DNA from: Adiantum capillus-veneris
Lineage: Eukaryota > Streptophyta > Polypodiopsida > Polypodiales > Pteridaceae
Direction: 5' to 3'
Length of the DNA stretch: 64,000 nt
NCBI GenBank assembly: GCA_014529385.2
Contig: CM043942.1
Span: forward strand, 112,004,141-112,068,140
Shown here: piece by piece, positions 42,734-53,793 of the stretch
Position numbering within the stretch: the stretch's first letter is position 1
How the letters are laid out: the number at the start of each line of letters is the position of its first letter
Translations under genes and position numbers: made by a program
The notes under the pieces: model-generated
What the model was told of the DNA's origin: nothing
The model's input: only the letters and a program-made list of their open reading frames with translations
The model's database searches: none

Positions 42734-44100
42734 ATGTACTACTGTCCCAAACCACGGCAGAACTATAATAGAGGAGGTAGGAGGAACCAATTGTCACCCC
42801 CTAAAGAAAGAACACCCCCACCCCGAGCATCACCCCCACCAACACAAATTCTACGTCCACCCCAGACACCACTACAAGCATCCAATCCACCTCTTCCACC
42901 AGCCCCACCACCTGATCGCACTGTAAACATCATAAGGTTAGAAGAGAAAGGAAAAGCTGTAGTAGTGGATCCACCCAGAGCAAAGGAGAGGGACAAGGGT
43001 AAGGAAAAGGTAACCTTTTTAGAACCACTTGAAGCCATGATTGTGAAAAGAGCTAGGAGGGAGAAAGCTACACAATCAGATGATGAGAGAAGCATGAGAG
43101 GAGAAACTAGCAAGAGGCCATCCAGGCCACGACGGAAATTGGGCATAACCGACTTTCAGCTAGGGGAAAGTTCTAAGCCCTATGATCTAACATTGGATGT
43201 GGTAGAGCAAGGACCGAAGATTACATGGCCACAGTTTCTACATCTTGTACCTAAAGTAAGGCGACAATGGTCTAAAATGGTAAGTACAAGACGCTCCAAA
43301 ACAAAGGTAGCCGCAGCAATTTCGGGATGCAACATGGATGACATCCTTCCAATTGTCGACGTAAACATAAAAGGAAAGAGGGTTGGAAACACCTACATTG
43401 ATGGAGGTGCACAAATCTGTGTAATGAGCGAAGCTATGATGCTTCGATTAGGGCTCCAGGTTGACAGGCCTTCTCCATGCAAGGCAAAGATGGCAAACAA
43501 CGCAAAAGTAAAGTGTGTGGGTGTGGTAAGTGCCGTGAAAATCAAAGCTTTCAACACTGAGGTAGAGGTAGATGTTTTTGTAATGCCTACTAAGGGGGAG
43601 GGCTATCCACTAATTTTGGGAAGGCCATGGTTGATGGCCATGAAGGCAAAACAGGACTGGGGTACTGGCCTTCTACGCATGACCGGTAAGAAAGGGGAGA
43701 CAATCTACTACGACATGAGGATTGGCAAGCAGAAGCAAATGAATCTGGAAACATCGGCAGATGAAACCACTAGCGAATCTTCCAGTTCTGAGGAGGATAC
43801 CACATCCACCGATGAAAGTGACAGTTTCATTGATGTGATGGGTATCATTATGAAGGATCCACAAAGGGTAAGCACAACTGGTGATCCATCACCAAAAGGG
43901 CAACCCAATGAAGAGGAGAGCAAATCACCTGGCCTAGGAGGAAGTAGGTTGAAGGGTATGTTGTCTACGGAATTAACACTTGAGGAGAAAGATAGTTTTT
44001 TGCAAATGTTGATGGGATTTCCTAACCTGTTCATTGACAACTATGAAAGAATCACAGGCATTACAGTGGTGGAACATCGTATTAAGCTGAAGGAAGGGGT
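42734..44100 (+). CDS. Protease region of element 2
   Basis: Pol continues in the gag frame. A Pro-rich stretch (about 42780-42910) is followed by a basic linker and the protease: YIDGGAQICVMSEAM, active-site triplet D-G-G at 43400-43408, and GYPLILGRPWLMAMK. A Ser/Glu/Thr-rich acidic linker (about 43750-43830) precedes SFIDVMGIIMKDP. The D-G-G is shared with element 1. Whether a Gly in place of Thr/Ser supports catalysis is not known to me. Confidence 0.85.
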
Positions 44101-45904
44101 AAAACCAGTTGTGCAAAAGCTACGACGACTGGGGGTCATACAAGAAAAGGCACTCTTGGCCGAGGTAAGGAAACTGCTGGAGGCGGGGTTCATCTATCCT
44201 GTAGAAAACTCAGAATGGTTGTCACCCGTAGTGGTGACGCCTAAAAAGAATGGTAAGTGGAGGGTCTGTGTTGACTACAAACCACTAAATGCAGCTACAA
44301 AGAGAGACCACTTTCCTCTCCCTTTCTTGGATGAAATTCTGAATGAAGTAGCGGGTTTTGAATGCTATACCGTCTGTGATGGTTATTCTGGATACTTTCA
44401 AATACGCATAGCCTTGGAAGATCAGCTAAAAACCACTTTTATCACCCCATGGGGTTGTTTTGCATACAGGGTTATGCCATTTGGTCTCACAAATTCACCT
44501 GCCACATTCCAAAGATATGTCACATATGTTTTTCAACCGTTCTTTGGAACATCCATAAGAGTGTTCATTGATGATTTTTGTATATATAGCTCCTGTATTT
44601 CACATTTAGAAAAGGTAACTGAAGGTTTGGCCAGGTTGCAGAGCCTAGGTGGGCAATTAAATGTGGATAAATGTCACATTGGGGAGATTAAAGTCATTCT
44701 ACTAGGCCATGAAATTTCAGCAAGAGGTATCAACGCCGACCCAAGTAAGTTGTCCGCACTCATAGCCCTACCTTCACCAACGACCGCACGTCAACTGGTC
44801 TTTTTTCTATAGAAGGTGAGGTACTTAAGTAGATTCATGCATCTACTATCACAACTTGTTCTACCACTGCAACAACTCACTCAAAGATCAACTTTCACTT
44901 GGGACAAGGAAAGCGAACATCACTACAACAAGGTAAAGGAGGTCTTAGCCACTCTACCAACTATCTCACCACCTAAGTGGGATGAAAAATTCTTTGTCAC
45001 CTCAAGTGTTGGTGATGACTCATTGGGGGCTGTGCTACTCCAAAAGGATACGATGACATCTTTCATGAGGCCAATCTACTTCTCTAGTCGAATGATGACA
45101 GCAAGAGAGAAAGGTTTCACCCATGTGGAACACTTAGTCCTAGCTCTTAGATTTGCAACTACAAAGTTTAGGTCATATTTGCTGCCTAAGAAATTTGTGA
45201 TTCTAACCACGGATGAAATATTTCCCTATGTTGTACAACACATGGATGTGTCTGCTAGGATTACTAAATGGCTAGTTCGTCTGCAAGAGTTTGACTACAC
45301 GGTACAGGTAGAAAGCACGACAAGGGAAAGTTTGGGGGGACTCATGACCTACCAAGTCTTTGAAAGGGAGGAGAAGAAATCTAAGGAAGGAGAAGTCCGG
45401 TTACCTCCAGTTCCATCGATGGTAGAAGGAGCATACTCTCTCTACTTTGATGGAGCCTACAAGCGAGCATCTGACAAAGCAGTTGCAGGCATAGTGGTCT
45501 TTGATGACAAAGGGACAAAGGTATTTTCATTGGGCCAATTGTTAGATTCACATTCTAACAATGAAGCTGAGTATGCAGTACTAACCAAGGGTCTACAATG
45601 GTGTGTCTCGCAAGGTGTACAACGGCTTAATGTATTTGGGGATGCTCTACTTCTGGTAAGGCAAGTAAATGGAGCATGGACATGCAAGAATCCTAGTTTA
45701 AGGACTCACTTAAGTGATGTAAAAACCTTGTTGGGTAAGTTTGAAGAAGTTCAAATACACCATATCCCAAGGGCTCAAAACCAAGAAGCAGATGCCCTAG
45801 CAATAAAACTAAAGCTCCCTCTATTTGAAGGCAGTGATTCCTTGCCTGACATCATGCATTTTTTGGAAACAGGAGAATGCCCATCAGATTTAACAAAGGG
45901 ATAG
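44101..45904 (+). pseudogene. RT and RNase H of element 2
   Basis: RT text runs from KLRRLGVIQEKALLAEV (about 44117), through WLSPVVVTPKKNGKW, PFGLTNSPATFQR and the catalytic F-I-D-D at 44564-44575, to the thumb (VDKCHIGEIKVILLGHEIS). TAG 44810-44812 falls where element 1 has CAA (FIQKVKY). The RNase H-type domains include MRPIYFSSRMM and LYFDGAYKRASDK (Asp codon 45449-45451), then NNEAEYAVL and FGDALLLVR. TAG 45902-45904 falls where element 1 has CAG (KAQKRRL). The frame is otherwise unbroken. Confidence 0.88.
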
Positions 45905-47083
45905 AAGCAATGGATGATGCGGAAGGCCACAAGGTATCGACTCATCAATGACGGTTTGTATTGTAAGGGTAAGGACTAAATACTCAGGAAGGTCCCTCTC
46001 TCTCAGGAAATCACGGGAGTAATTGCTAGCTGTCACTACGGGGTTTGTGGTGGTCACTTTGCCCTAGACATAACAAGTAGAAAAATCTTGCAAGCAGGCT
46101 TCATATGGCCTAGACTCAACCGTGATGTACACCACTGGTGCAAAACATGTAAGTTGTGTCAAAAGGCCGGCACTAGATCACTTATGCCTGAACCACAGAC
46201 ACCTATTCTCTCATATGGCCCATTGGAAAAATGGGGTATCGACGCCATTGGGCCATTACCTAGGGCCAACTCAGGAAAATTCTACATTATCATGGGGGTC
46301 GACTACATGACTAGATGGGCAGAGGCTACAGCCACCACTAGAATCATAGCGGTAGAGGTAGGTAAATTTATCTACAAGCACATATGTTGTAGGTTTGGCA
46401 CACCTTTACAGATCATCTCTGATAGAGGGCCAGGTTTCAGAGCAGACTTGGTAGGAGAATTAATGCAGAAACTGGGCATTACAAGGAGGCACTCTTCACC
46501 ATATTACCCTCAATGTAATGGCCTAGTTGAAAAGGTAAATGGAATGGTTTCTAAAATTATTACCAAGCAGTTAAACAATCATCCTGGAGACTGGGATAAG
46601 TATCTACTACCAGCTTTATGGGCCTACAGAACTTCATTTCGTACATCCTTGGGATTCACACCATATTATCTAGTATTTGGTAAGGAAGCAATCTTGCCCA
46701 TTGAAGTGCAACTACAAAGTCTCAGAGTAATGGCAAACCAGCTTCAACAGCCCAACATGCATTTGAGAGATCACATCATCAACTTGGAAAGATTGCAGCT
46801 GGACAGAGAAGAAGCAATAAATTATTATGCAGCACAAGCAGAGCATAGACGGCTAAGCTTTAACGAGCATCTCCGGAAAAAAGAATTGAAGAAAGGAATG
46901 TTGGTGCTCCGCTACGACAATCGCTTCGACACGCGTAAGGATAAGAAACTCTTGCTCCGATGGGAAGGCCCTTTTATCATCAGGAAAAAGTATGCCAATG
47001 GAAGCTACCAGCTTATGGAGGCTGATGGAAAACTTCATAAAACCAGGGTAAATGGTTGGCAACTTAAACCTTATTTTCTTTGA
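45905..47083 (+). pseudogene. Integrase of element 2
   Basis: After a third stop, TAA 45977-45979, where element 1 has CAA (GKDQVSR), the H2C2 module follows (CHYGVCGGHF; CKTCKLCQ). The core has D 46301-46303 (VDYMTRWAEA), D 46421-46423 (SDRGPGF) and E 46529-46531 (GLVEKVN), with 35 residues between the last two. The GPY-like C-terminus reads LRYDNRFDTRKDKKLLLRWEGPFII. The ORF ends at TGA 47081-47083 and lacks the Cys-rich tail of element 1. There is no chromodomain. Confidence 0.88.
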
Positions 47084-47190
47084 TTTGAGCAGGCTCCACC
47101 AATTGACATTCCAGATGAGGACACACCATCAGCCGCCACCTCCGACGATAATGATCAAACAGATGATCTAGAGACATGAATGCCTCTAGC

Positions 47191-47207
47191 CGAAAGGGGA
47201 GGGCTAA
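47191..47207 (+). promoter_or_regulatory. Polypurine tract of element 2
   Basis: GAAAGGGGAGGGCTAA immediately precedes the right LTR (TGCTGGGGG). Confidence 0.8.
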
Positions 47208-48520
47208 TGCTGGGGGATTTTCAAAAGCCAAGCTCCCATACCCCTCTTCTCTCGTCCCCACCCCATGAAAACCCCCTCTTAGGGAGGGAGTGATAAAAGG
47301 CATTGGAAAAAGTAAGAAAAAAAAAAAGTATGATTATGTAAATATATAAGAAAGGTAAAATAGGCCACCTCATGCCTGCGGGGTAGCCCATCCCCACCTT
47401 GCCTCTTTTTTCTTCACTGTTGCCCCGCCGTGTGTCCCTTTTCTTCTCCTCCACTCAAAAGGTCAACCCCCTCTCTCTTCCCCTTGTCCTTTCTCCTTTC
47501 TCTCTCCCCTCAAGCTACCCCATCTCTCACCAATAATGCATTATAAATCACCAATAATGCACCCTAACTCACATGCAACTTACCCTATCTTCCAAAATAG
47601 TATACCCCACCCCCTGTTTCTCTCTCCTATCATATCCCATGACCCAAATACCCCCTCTCTCTCTCTCTAAAGGGAGCCATATCTCTTGTCTTGTAGCTAA
47701 ATAACCTTCCCCACACTCACACACACTCAGTTTCACTGAAAAAGGTGCCCACAAACCCATCCCCACCCAGTGGTTACCTGATTTTTCTTATGTTCACACA
47801 CATCTGCACACAGATTCACCTCTGAACACACTCCCCTCTTGTAATTACTTTATTCTCCATGTGACCTCTCACTTTTTTTCATCAAACCATATCTCTCTCT
47901 TAGTCTCTCTCTCATGAGACTGCTGTTCTGGTACATATACACACAGCCAGACAAGTGGGGCCCACAGTCACATGGCCTATGTAGATAATGATTTCTTCAT
48001 TTCTAAATTCTAGAATTCCTCCCCCCTCCTCCCCTATATAAAGAGGGGTCACCATCACACTAAATACACACACAACATCACCAAAGAACACACTATGCAC
48101 TGTGTGTGCCTAGTGCATACACACACACACACACACACCATCACCATCACCGCAATCACTATGCTTGTCTTCAGCATGACCTCTACACCCTTGGCTATGG
48201 AAGATGAAGGGCAACTAAATGAAGGATGATGGCCATAACCCTCGTGCGAGTCTTCGCCATCAACTCCCACCTATCCACCATGTGCTCTACCACTCTCTCC
48301 CTTCTCATTCCCCTACCCTATGCTCCCCATTTCATCGCCTTATTCTCTAAATAAAGCTTGTGGTTTTGTGAGTATATTTTCTTGCAATGTTTTGCTCATG
48401 TGAGGTGTGCGGAATTGCCACCTAATCTTGTGTTTGGAGTGAGCTTGTGTATGTGTGAAGGGTGTGCGGATTCGCCATCCTTTTGTGGTGCCTAATTACT
48501 AAGCTGCTATACCCCCTCCC

Positions 48521-48567
<47 letters not shown>

Positions 48568-48775
48568 ATCTCATTCCCTTCCCTCTTCATCATTACTCCC
48601 AAGCATCCATCTCTCTTGGATGAAAACTTTGTTATGGTGGTGTATTGTTTGCATCCTAGGCGTTGAAGCTAGGTGGTGCCCCTGTTTGCTTTACCATGAC
48701 AGGCTCAAGGCGCTCCATTCGGTCCCCGGTGTTTTAGAGGCCGTCGACGGTTCAGGGTTCGCTTTGCTCCCGTCA
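47208..48775 (+). repeat. 3' LTR of element 2
   Basis: It is a direct copy of 39587-41103 with scattered substitutions and small indels. The longest differences are an extra ~16 bases near 47905 and a longer (CT)n near 48530. Its TATA box is at 48035-48042 and AATAAA at 48350-48355. Confidence 0.92.
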
Positions 48776-51385
48776 CTGCCTACACACTTCCCAATTCACA
48801 CACTCTTTGCAAGGCTGTACCACAACTACCAAATTACATCTCAATCCTTAAACACTCATGCAGTCACTCAATCTCACTCTCTAACAAAAAAACCATCGTC
48901 CCAAGGGGGCACACAGATCCACACTATCGGCACTGTAGGGTAACACAAAAGTAAGAGAAAGAGAAAAGGGGATATGATGGTACAGCCAAAGTGTGTTGAC
49001 CATAGAAGAAGGCACATGCAGGTATGGATGGGCTAGCAGATGCATGGCAGATGGTTGAAGCATGTGTGAAGACCCTGGGTAGGCAGGTGATAGTTGAGGT
49101 GTATGTCTCATGTGGTTTTATAGGCTATAAGGGCTTTAAGATTTTCTAAGGGGGATGGAAAGTGAAGGAGAGTCATAGTGCTGGTTTTCTACTTGGAGAT
49201 GTATAGCTTGAAGTGTTGAGGGAGTTGGTCCAGACGGCTCATCAAATGGAGCTACATGGTGGAAGATATTGAAGTTTGAAGCTAGAGGTGCATTGCAAAT
49301 CCTAGACGGATAAGGCAAGTCATGATAGGTGATCAAAGTTGCTGGTTTGAAGTGATGGATGTGTAGTGCTTCTTATGTGGATCATTTCGGTCCTTCCAGG
49401 TCAACAATCAGAGTCTTAGAGACTAAGATACATGTGTTTGAAGTTTTGCCAAGGCCCGGTTCTGAGCCAGTTTGACCACATCTGAAAAGGTTCCATCAAG
49501 GATTTTCTGGAGATTGACATAGTTTGTAAAAGTAGCGAACACTATATGGAGTTGGGAGGGAGTGATTTCTCATTAATTTGATGCCCGGTCAGTGAGTTAT
49601 GGCTCGATAAGCATTGGTTCAACTAATAGTGAGGTGATGTCAGGTGGTTTTGCCAGTTTTTGGTTGCATTGGTTTGTGGTTCCAAGAAGATCAAAGGGCC
49701 TTGAGGATGGTATGGGTTATATGCAAGGACTAGAGCTACAAGCATGAATTTACGGCTCAGTGTTTGGACCCTCAAGCACCAAGTTGCAGGGCAAAAAATT
49801 TGTGGAGAAAAGAGGAGATTTTAAAGTTGTTTTAGAAGTTTTATGAGGTCATTGGATGTTGGATGAACCGTGGGGTGCCATATGGCACTAGCAAAAAATC
49901 CACATGGGCTTTCATGAGATGGGAGTGCGGCACCTCCATTAGGAAACATGAAGTCGAGAGGGTAGATCTCCTTGTTGGCTATGGCGGATTGCATGGGCAC
50001 TGTTGGGTGGCAAGCTACCGTGCGTGGTGGACTTTATCGCCATGACAGGCCAGCCCAAAGGAGTTCCACAGGAGGTACTAGCCATAGGAGGTGCTCGTAT
50101 CGTTGATGATATGGCAGCTCATACGAGCTCGTTCTCGTGGTGCCCTAAGGGCCCATAGCATATGGAAGCATCGGTAGCACTATCGAGGATCCCATAGAGG
50201 TTCTTCATGTAGTGGTTTCAAGGGCAAGGCGCTGAGGCCCACAAGGGGTGCTCACGTACAGCTTGAGATGGAAAGTAGTTTGGGTGTGGTAAGCAAGAAA
50301 TGAATGCTAAAAATGGAGTGTGACATGTGTAAGAAATGCAGTGAAATTTGGGTGTGGTAAGCATGAAATGAATGCTAAAAATGGAGTGTGACATGTGTAA
50401 GAAATGCAGTGAAATTTCAAAAAGGGCTCAAGCTGGATTGTACAAGCTAGGGAAGGCCATTTTTTTGTTTTCTCGGTTATGCCTCCCCTATAAAAGGTTG
50501 TGTTGAGCTCGCCAAGGAGTGTGCCACCTTGGAGCATGTTTTTGTATATGGTGTTGTTTGTTGAGAAGTGAAGCCTTCATTGCCGTCATTTTTTGTCTAT
50601 TCCCCCTTTCCCCTTCTCTTCTCTACTTGTGTGCATGCATTTTCGGGCATGTGTTGGCATGTATGTCCCCCGAGGTTAGTTGTGCAAAGAGAGATTGAGA
50701 GAGGTTGTGTGTGTATGAAAGGATGGGAATTGAGCACAATGGACTGATTGGTCTTGCCAAGTGTGTTGCAGTGAGTGTGAGAGTTGTGTTGTGTGCAAAT
50801 GGTGGTTTTTAGGTGACTTGTGTCAAGTTTGAAGGTGAACTCTAGAAGATTGGGGTGCTCTATATATCTTGGGCTATAGAGAGGCATGTTGATTGTGTTC
50901 CAGGTGTGTTCCACTTTACCCCTTTCCAACTACACTAAAACTAGGTTGCAGTGTCTTGATTATGCTTCAAGAGACACTTTCAAAGCTTGCAATGCCATCA
51001 AAATGGCCATGCATTTCCATGAGAAAATACATAGGGGTTTTATAGGCACACACCTCTGTCAAAAAATAACTCTACATGATTTCATGAAACCTCTCAAAAG
51101 CCTTTAGAAACGATTAAAATTTGATTTTTATAGGGGGATCCTTCAACTATGGAAAGTGCTTTATGATTAGCTCACTTTGTACCTCAATTTGGAAGGTCTT
51201 GGGGGGTCGATTGCTTACTCTTGGTTGTTATCTCTCGCTTGATCTCTAGATGCTCCTCTTTGCTAGTGTGTGTGTGTGTTGGGGGGGTGAGGGGGGACAT
51301 TAGCAATGTCACAAGTGCCCTTGGCACATTTGAGCTAGAATTTTCTAACTTTCTCTCTCTCTTAACGTATCTCTTTCCACCTTGA
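48776..51385. other. Gene-free region
   Basis: No coding region is credible on either strand. It contains a 68-base tandem duplication (50279-50346 and 50347-50414) and a TATAAAAGG at about 50490 in GC-richer context that could be an LTR promoter. A decayed LTR or solo LTR is possible, but I see no boundaries. Confidence 0.5.
50279..50417. repeat. Tandem duplication of a 68-base unit
   Basis: Two adjacent copies start TTTGGGTGTGGTAAGCA and differ at one visible base (AAGCAAG versus AAGCATG). Confidence 0.9.
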
Positions 51386-51412
51386 GGGGGGGGGGGGGGG
51401 GGGGGGGGGGGG
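51386..51412. repeat. 27-base poly-G run
   Basis: An uninterrupted G tract on the plus strand. Confidence 0.9.
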
Positions 51413-51544
51413 TTACCTTTGACCTTGCCTTTGAAGCGCATCTTGGAGTTGCCCTTTGGATGCCTTTCAGCCCACTTGGGACCAACCACCTCCCCTTATC
51501 GCTCATGCTCTCTCCCTTTTCACATGACCCTTCCGACGAGCACT

Positions 51545-51549
<5 letters not shown>

Positions 51550-51575
<26 letters not shown>

Positions 51576-51576
51576 G
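51550..51576. repeat. Second 27-base poly-G run
   Basis: An uninterrupted G tract, 137 bases after the first and of the same length, followed by CGGG. The flanks differ, so it is not a simple duplication. Confidence 0.9.
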
Positions 51577-51763
51577 CGGGTTCCCTCCTTCCAACCTTCA
51601 CTCCAAAAACGGTTGGCCTTAAGAGTCTGTGGGAATGCGCCCTCCAGTAGAGCTTCCACCCATCACCTATCGGCAACTTCCATTGTACCATCAACCCAGC
51701 CATGCCAAGGAACATTGCCCCAAGGGATGCCTCGCGTAATTGTGATAGCTATATAAGGGAGAG

Positions 51764-51768
51764 CTCTC

Positions 51769-51808
<40 letters not shown>
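51764..51808. repeat. (CT)n microsatellite
   Basis: A CT tract of about 45 bases follows a TATATAAGG at about 51750. The left flank of the copia element follows. Confidence 0.85.
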
Positions 51809-51809
<1 letters not shown>

Positions 51810-51927
51810 ATTATGCACCAAGCAAGGGGTTTATTCCACCTCTTAAACACTACCTTCCCATCCCCTAGATCCATATGTGGACTCACCATAGTGACATGTG
51901 GTGTCCCCATACTAGTTGGCTCCGAAA

Positions 51928-52249
51928 TGTAAAGAATGAGGATGCAAGAGAGCTACACAAGACAAGCACAAAGCACACAGAGATGGAAAGCTTCTTCTTC
52001 TTCTTCACAGAAAAGAGAGTACAAAATGACTAAGTGCTAAAGCTGAAAAGTACCACATATGTACATGCGATCACTAAGTGTGAACTCGCTAGAAGCGTAC
52101 TAGGCTGGCACTATAAGTGTAGTCTAGCTGTAGAATCACTGGCAGAGATCCTCCGTGTCGGTCACCTAACGTGCCAGTGAGTAAATGCCGTAAGCGGCCA
52201 AGACCCGTAGTGGATGCCAGCTCAAGGTGTAGAGCTCGACATCTCAACA
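51928..52249 (-). repeat. 3' LTR of the copia element
   Basis: Read on the minus strand it starts TGTTGAGATG and ends CATTCTTTACA. It is the copy next to the polypurine tract. Confidence 0.95.
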
Positions 52250-53793
52250 CTCCCCCTCGAGCTCTGCATGTCGCAGAGTCCAAGCATAGTCCGGAAACGT
52301 CGAAGCTTCTCAGCTCCGAGGGCCTTGGTAAAGATATCCTCTATCTGCTCCTCTGTGCTGACATAGACCAAGTCGATGTCGCCCGCCAACACTCGCTCTC
52401 GAACGTAGTGGTAATGGACCTCTATGTGTTTGGTACTAGCATGGAACACTGGGTTCCTAGCCAACTGCATGCTGCTGAGGTTGTCACAATGAATGACAAT
52501 CTGCTGGTCCACCTGCACTCCCAAGTCCTCAAGTAATGTGCGTAGCCAAGCTACCTCGCACGCCGCAACTGCTGCACCTCTGTACTCGGCCTCTGTGCTT
52601 GATAAAGCAACCGTAGGCTGCTTTTTGCTGCTCCAAGTAATAGCAGCACTCCCAAAAGAGAACATGAAGCCACTCGTAGATCTCCTATCAACAATGCTAC
52701 CTGCCCAATCTGCATCTGTATACCCATACAATGCTAATGGTGCATCTGCTGCATAGAACAATGCGTAGTCAAGAGTCCCTTTCACATACCGAAGTGTGCG
52801 TCGTACTCCATCCAAATGTGGCTTCCTCGGAAGCTGCATGAACTGACTCTCCAAGCCTACAGTGTAGCTCAAGTCTGGCCTCGTGATAGTCAAGTAGATT
52901 AGACTACCCACCATCTTCCTGTACATATTGACATCCTCAACAACATCACCCTTCTCTGCACTCAGCTTTGCATTCACATCCAAGGGAATAGAAATTGGCT
53001 TACAATCAGCCATACCATACTTTGACAACATGTCCAAAGCATACTGTCTCTGTGATAGCCATACACCCTATGGAGTCGTGATCACCTCAATGCCAAGAAA
53101 GTAGCGCAACTCGCCTAAATCTTTCATTTCAAACTCCTGTTTGAGAAGACCCTTCACATGGTCAATCTCCAAAGCATTGTCACCAACAATAATAAGGTCA
53201 TCTACATATATGGTAATGACCACAATCCCCACATCACTCTCACGTACAAAGAGTGAATGATCAGCATGAGCTCTCCTAAAACCAATACTGACAAGATACT
53301 TGGCAATCCTGTCATACCATGCTCTAGAGCCCTGCTTCAAACCATACAAAGCTTTGAGAAGTCTGCATACATAATCTGGGTAACCTGGATCGACATAACC
53401 AGGTGGCTGATCCATATACACTTCCTCTTGCAACTCACCATTCAAGAAGGCATTCTTTACATCCATTTGATGCATAATCCATCCTCTAGATGAAGCCACT
53501 GCTATGACAGCTCTCACTGTCGTCATCTTTGCCACTGGAGCAAAGGTCTCCTCATAGTCTATGCCATACGTCTGTGCATAACCCTTTGCGACCAGCCTTG
53601 CCTTGTGACGCTCAATGTTACCATCAGCCTTATGCTTGGTTTTATACACCCATTTACAGCCAATAGCTTTCTTGCCACTTGGCAATGGCACCAACTCCCA
53701 TGTGTCATTTGCTTCCAATGCAGCCATCTCTTCATTCATTGCATCATCCCAATGCACATTTCCAACTGCATCCTCAAAACATGTGGGCTCCAC
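52222..53793 (-). pseudogene. RT and RNase H of the copia element
   Basis: The frame 53068-53793 reads HWDDAMNEEMAALEANDTWE, then CKWVYKTKHKADGN, MHQMDVKNAFLNGELQEEVY, LLKALYGLKQGSRAWY and the catalytic Y-V-D-D at 53197-53208. TAG 53068-53070 follows VITTP and fits a CAG codon. RNase H then follows in the same frame (GYTDADWAGSIVDRRSTSG, ALSSTEAEYRGA, CDNLSSMQLARNP, HIEVHYHYVRE). The frame runs past the polypurine tract and ends in the LTR at 52222. It is joined to the upstream half by a single-base shift near 53803. Confidence 0.9.
52250..52262 (-). promoter_or_regulatory. Polypurine tract of the copia element
   Basis: On the minus strand GAGCTCGAGGGGGAG immediately precedes TGTTGAGATG. Confidence 0.8.

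Larger units (their letters stand above)
39587..48775 (+). mobile_element. Complete Ty3/gypsy element 2
   Basis: Two long direct repeats, 39587-41103 and 47208-48775, enclose gag, protease, RT, RNase H and integrase in one frame (frame 2, 41960-47083), with a polypurine tract just before the right LTR. Total length is 9,189 bp. LTR identity is about 96-97% by eye over the first 1,000 bases, excluding small indels. It is the same family as element 1. CTGCC occurs at both flanks (39580-39584 and 48776-48780) but is 2 bases away from the left LTR edge. The coding frame carries five stops and no frameshift. Confidence 0.92.

Noticed and set aside
42734-42926. Overlapping His/Pro-rich ORF in another frame of element 2
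   Set aside because: It is a shadow of the Pro-rich gag-pol linker. The frame with zinc knuckle and protease is the real one.
48620-48943. ORF of 107 residues at the end of the element 2 right LTR
   Set aside because: The first half lies in the LTR and is shared with 40948-41157. The second half is flanking DNA, so the frame is a chance fusion.
50486-50494. TATAAAAGG as promoter of a host gene
   Set aside because: No credible coding frame follows within 1.2 kb. A decayed LTR promoter is more likely, but no boundaries can be shown.
51419-51715. ORFs spanning the poly-G runs (Gly or Pro stretches)
   Set aside because: They are produced by the homopolymers and have no other support.
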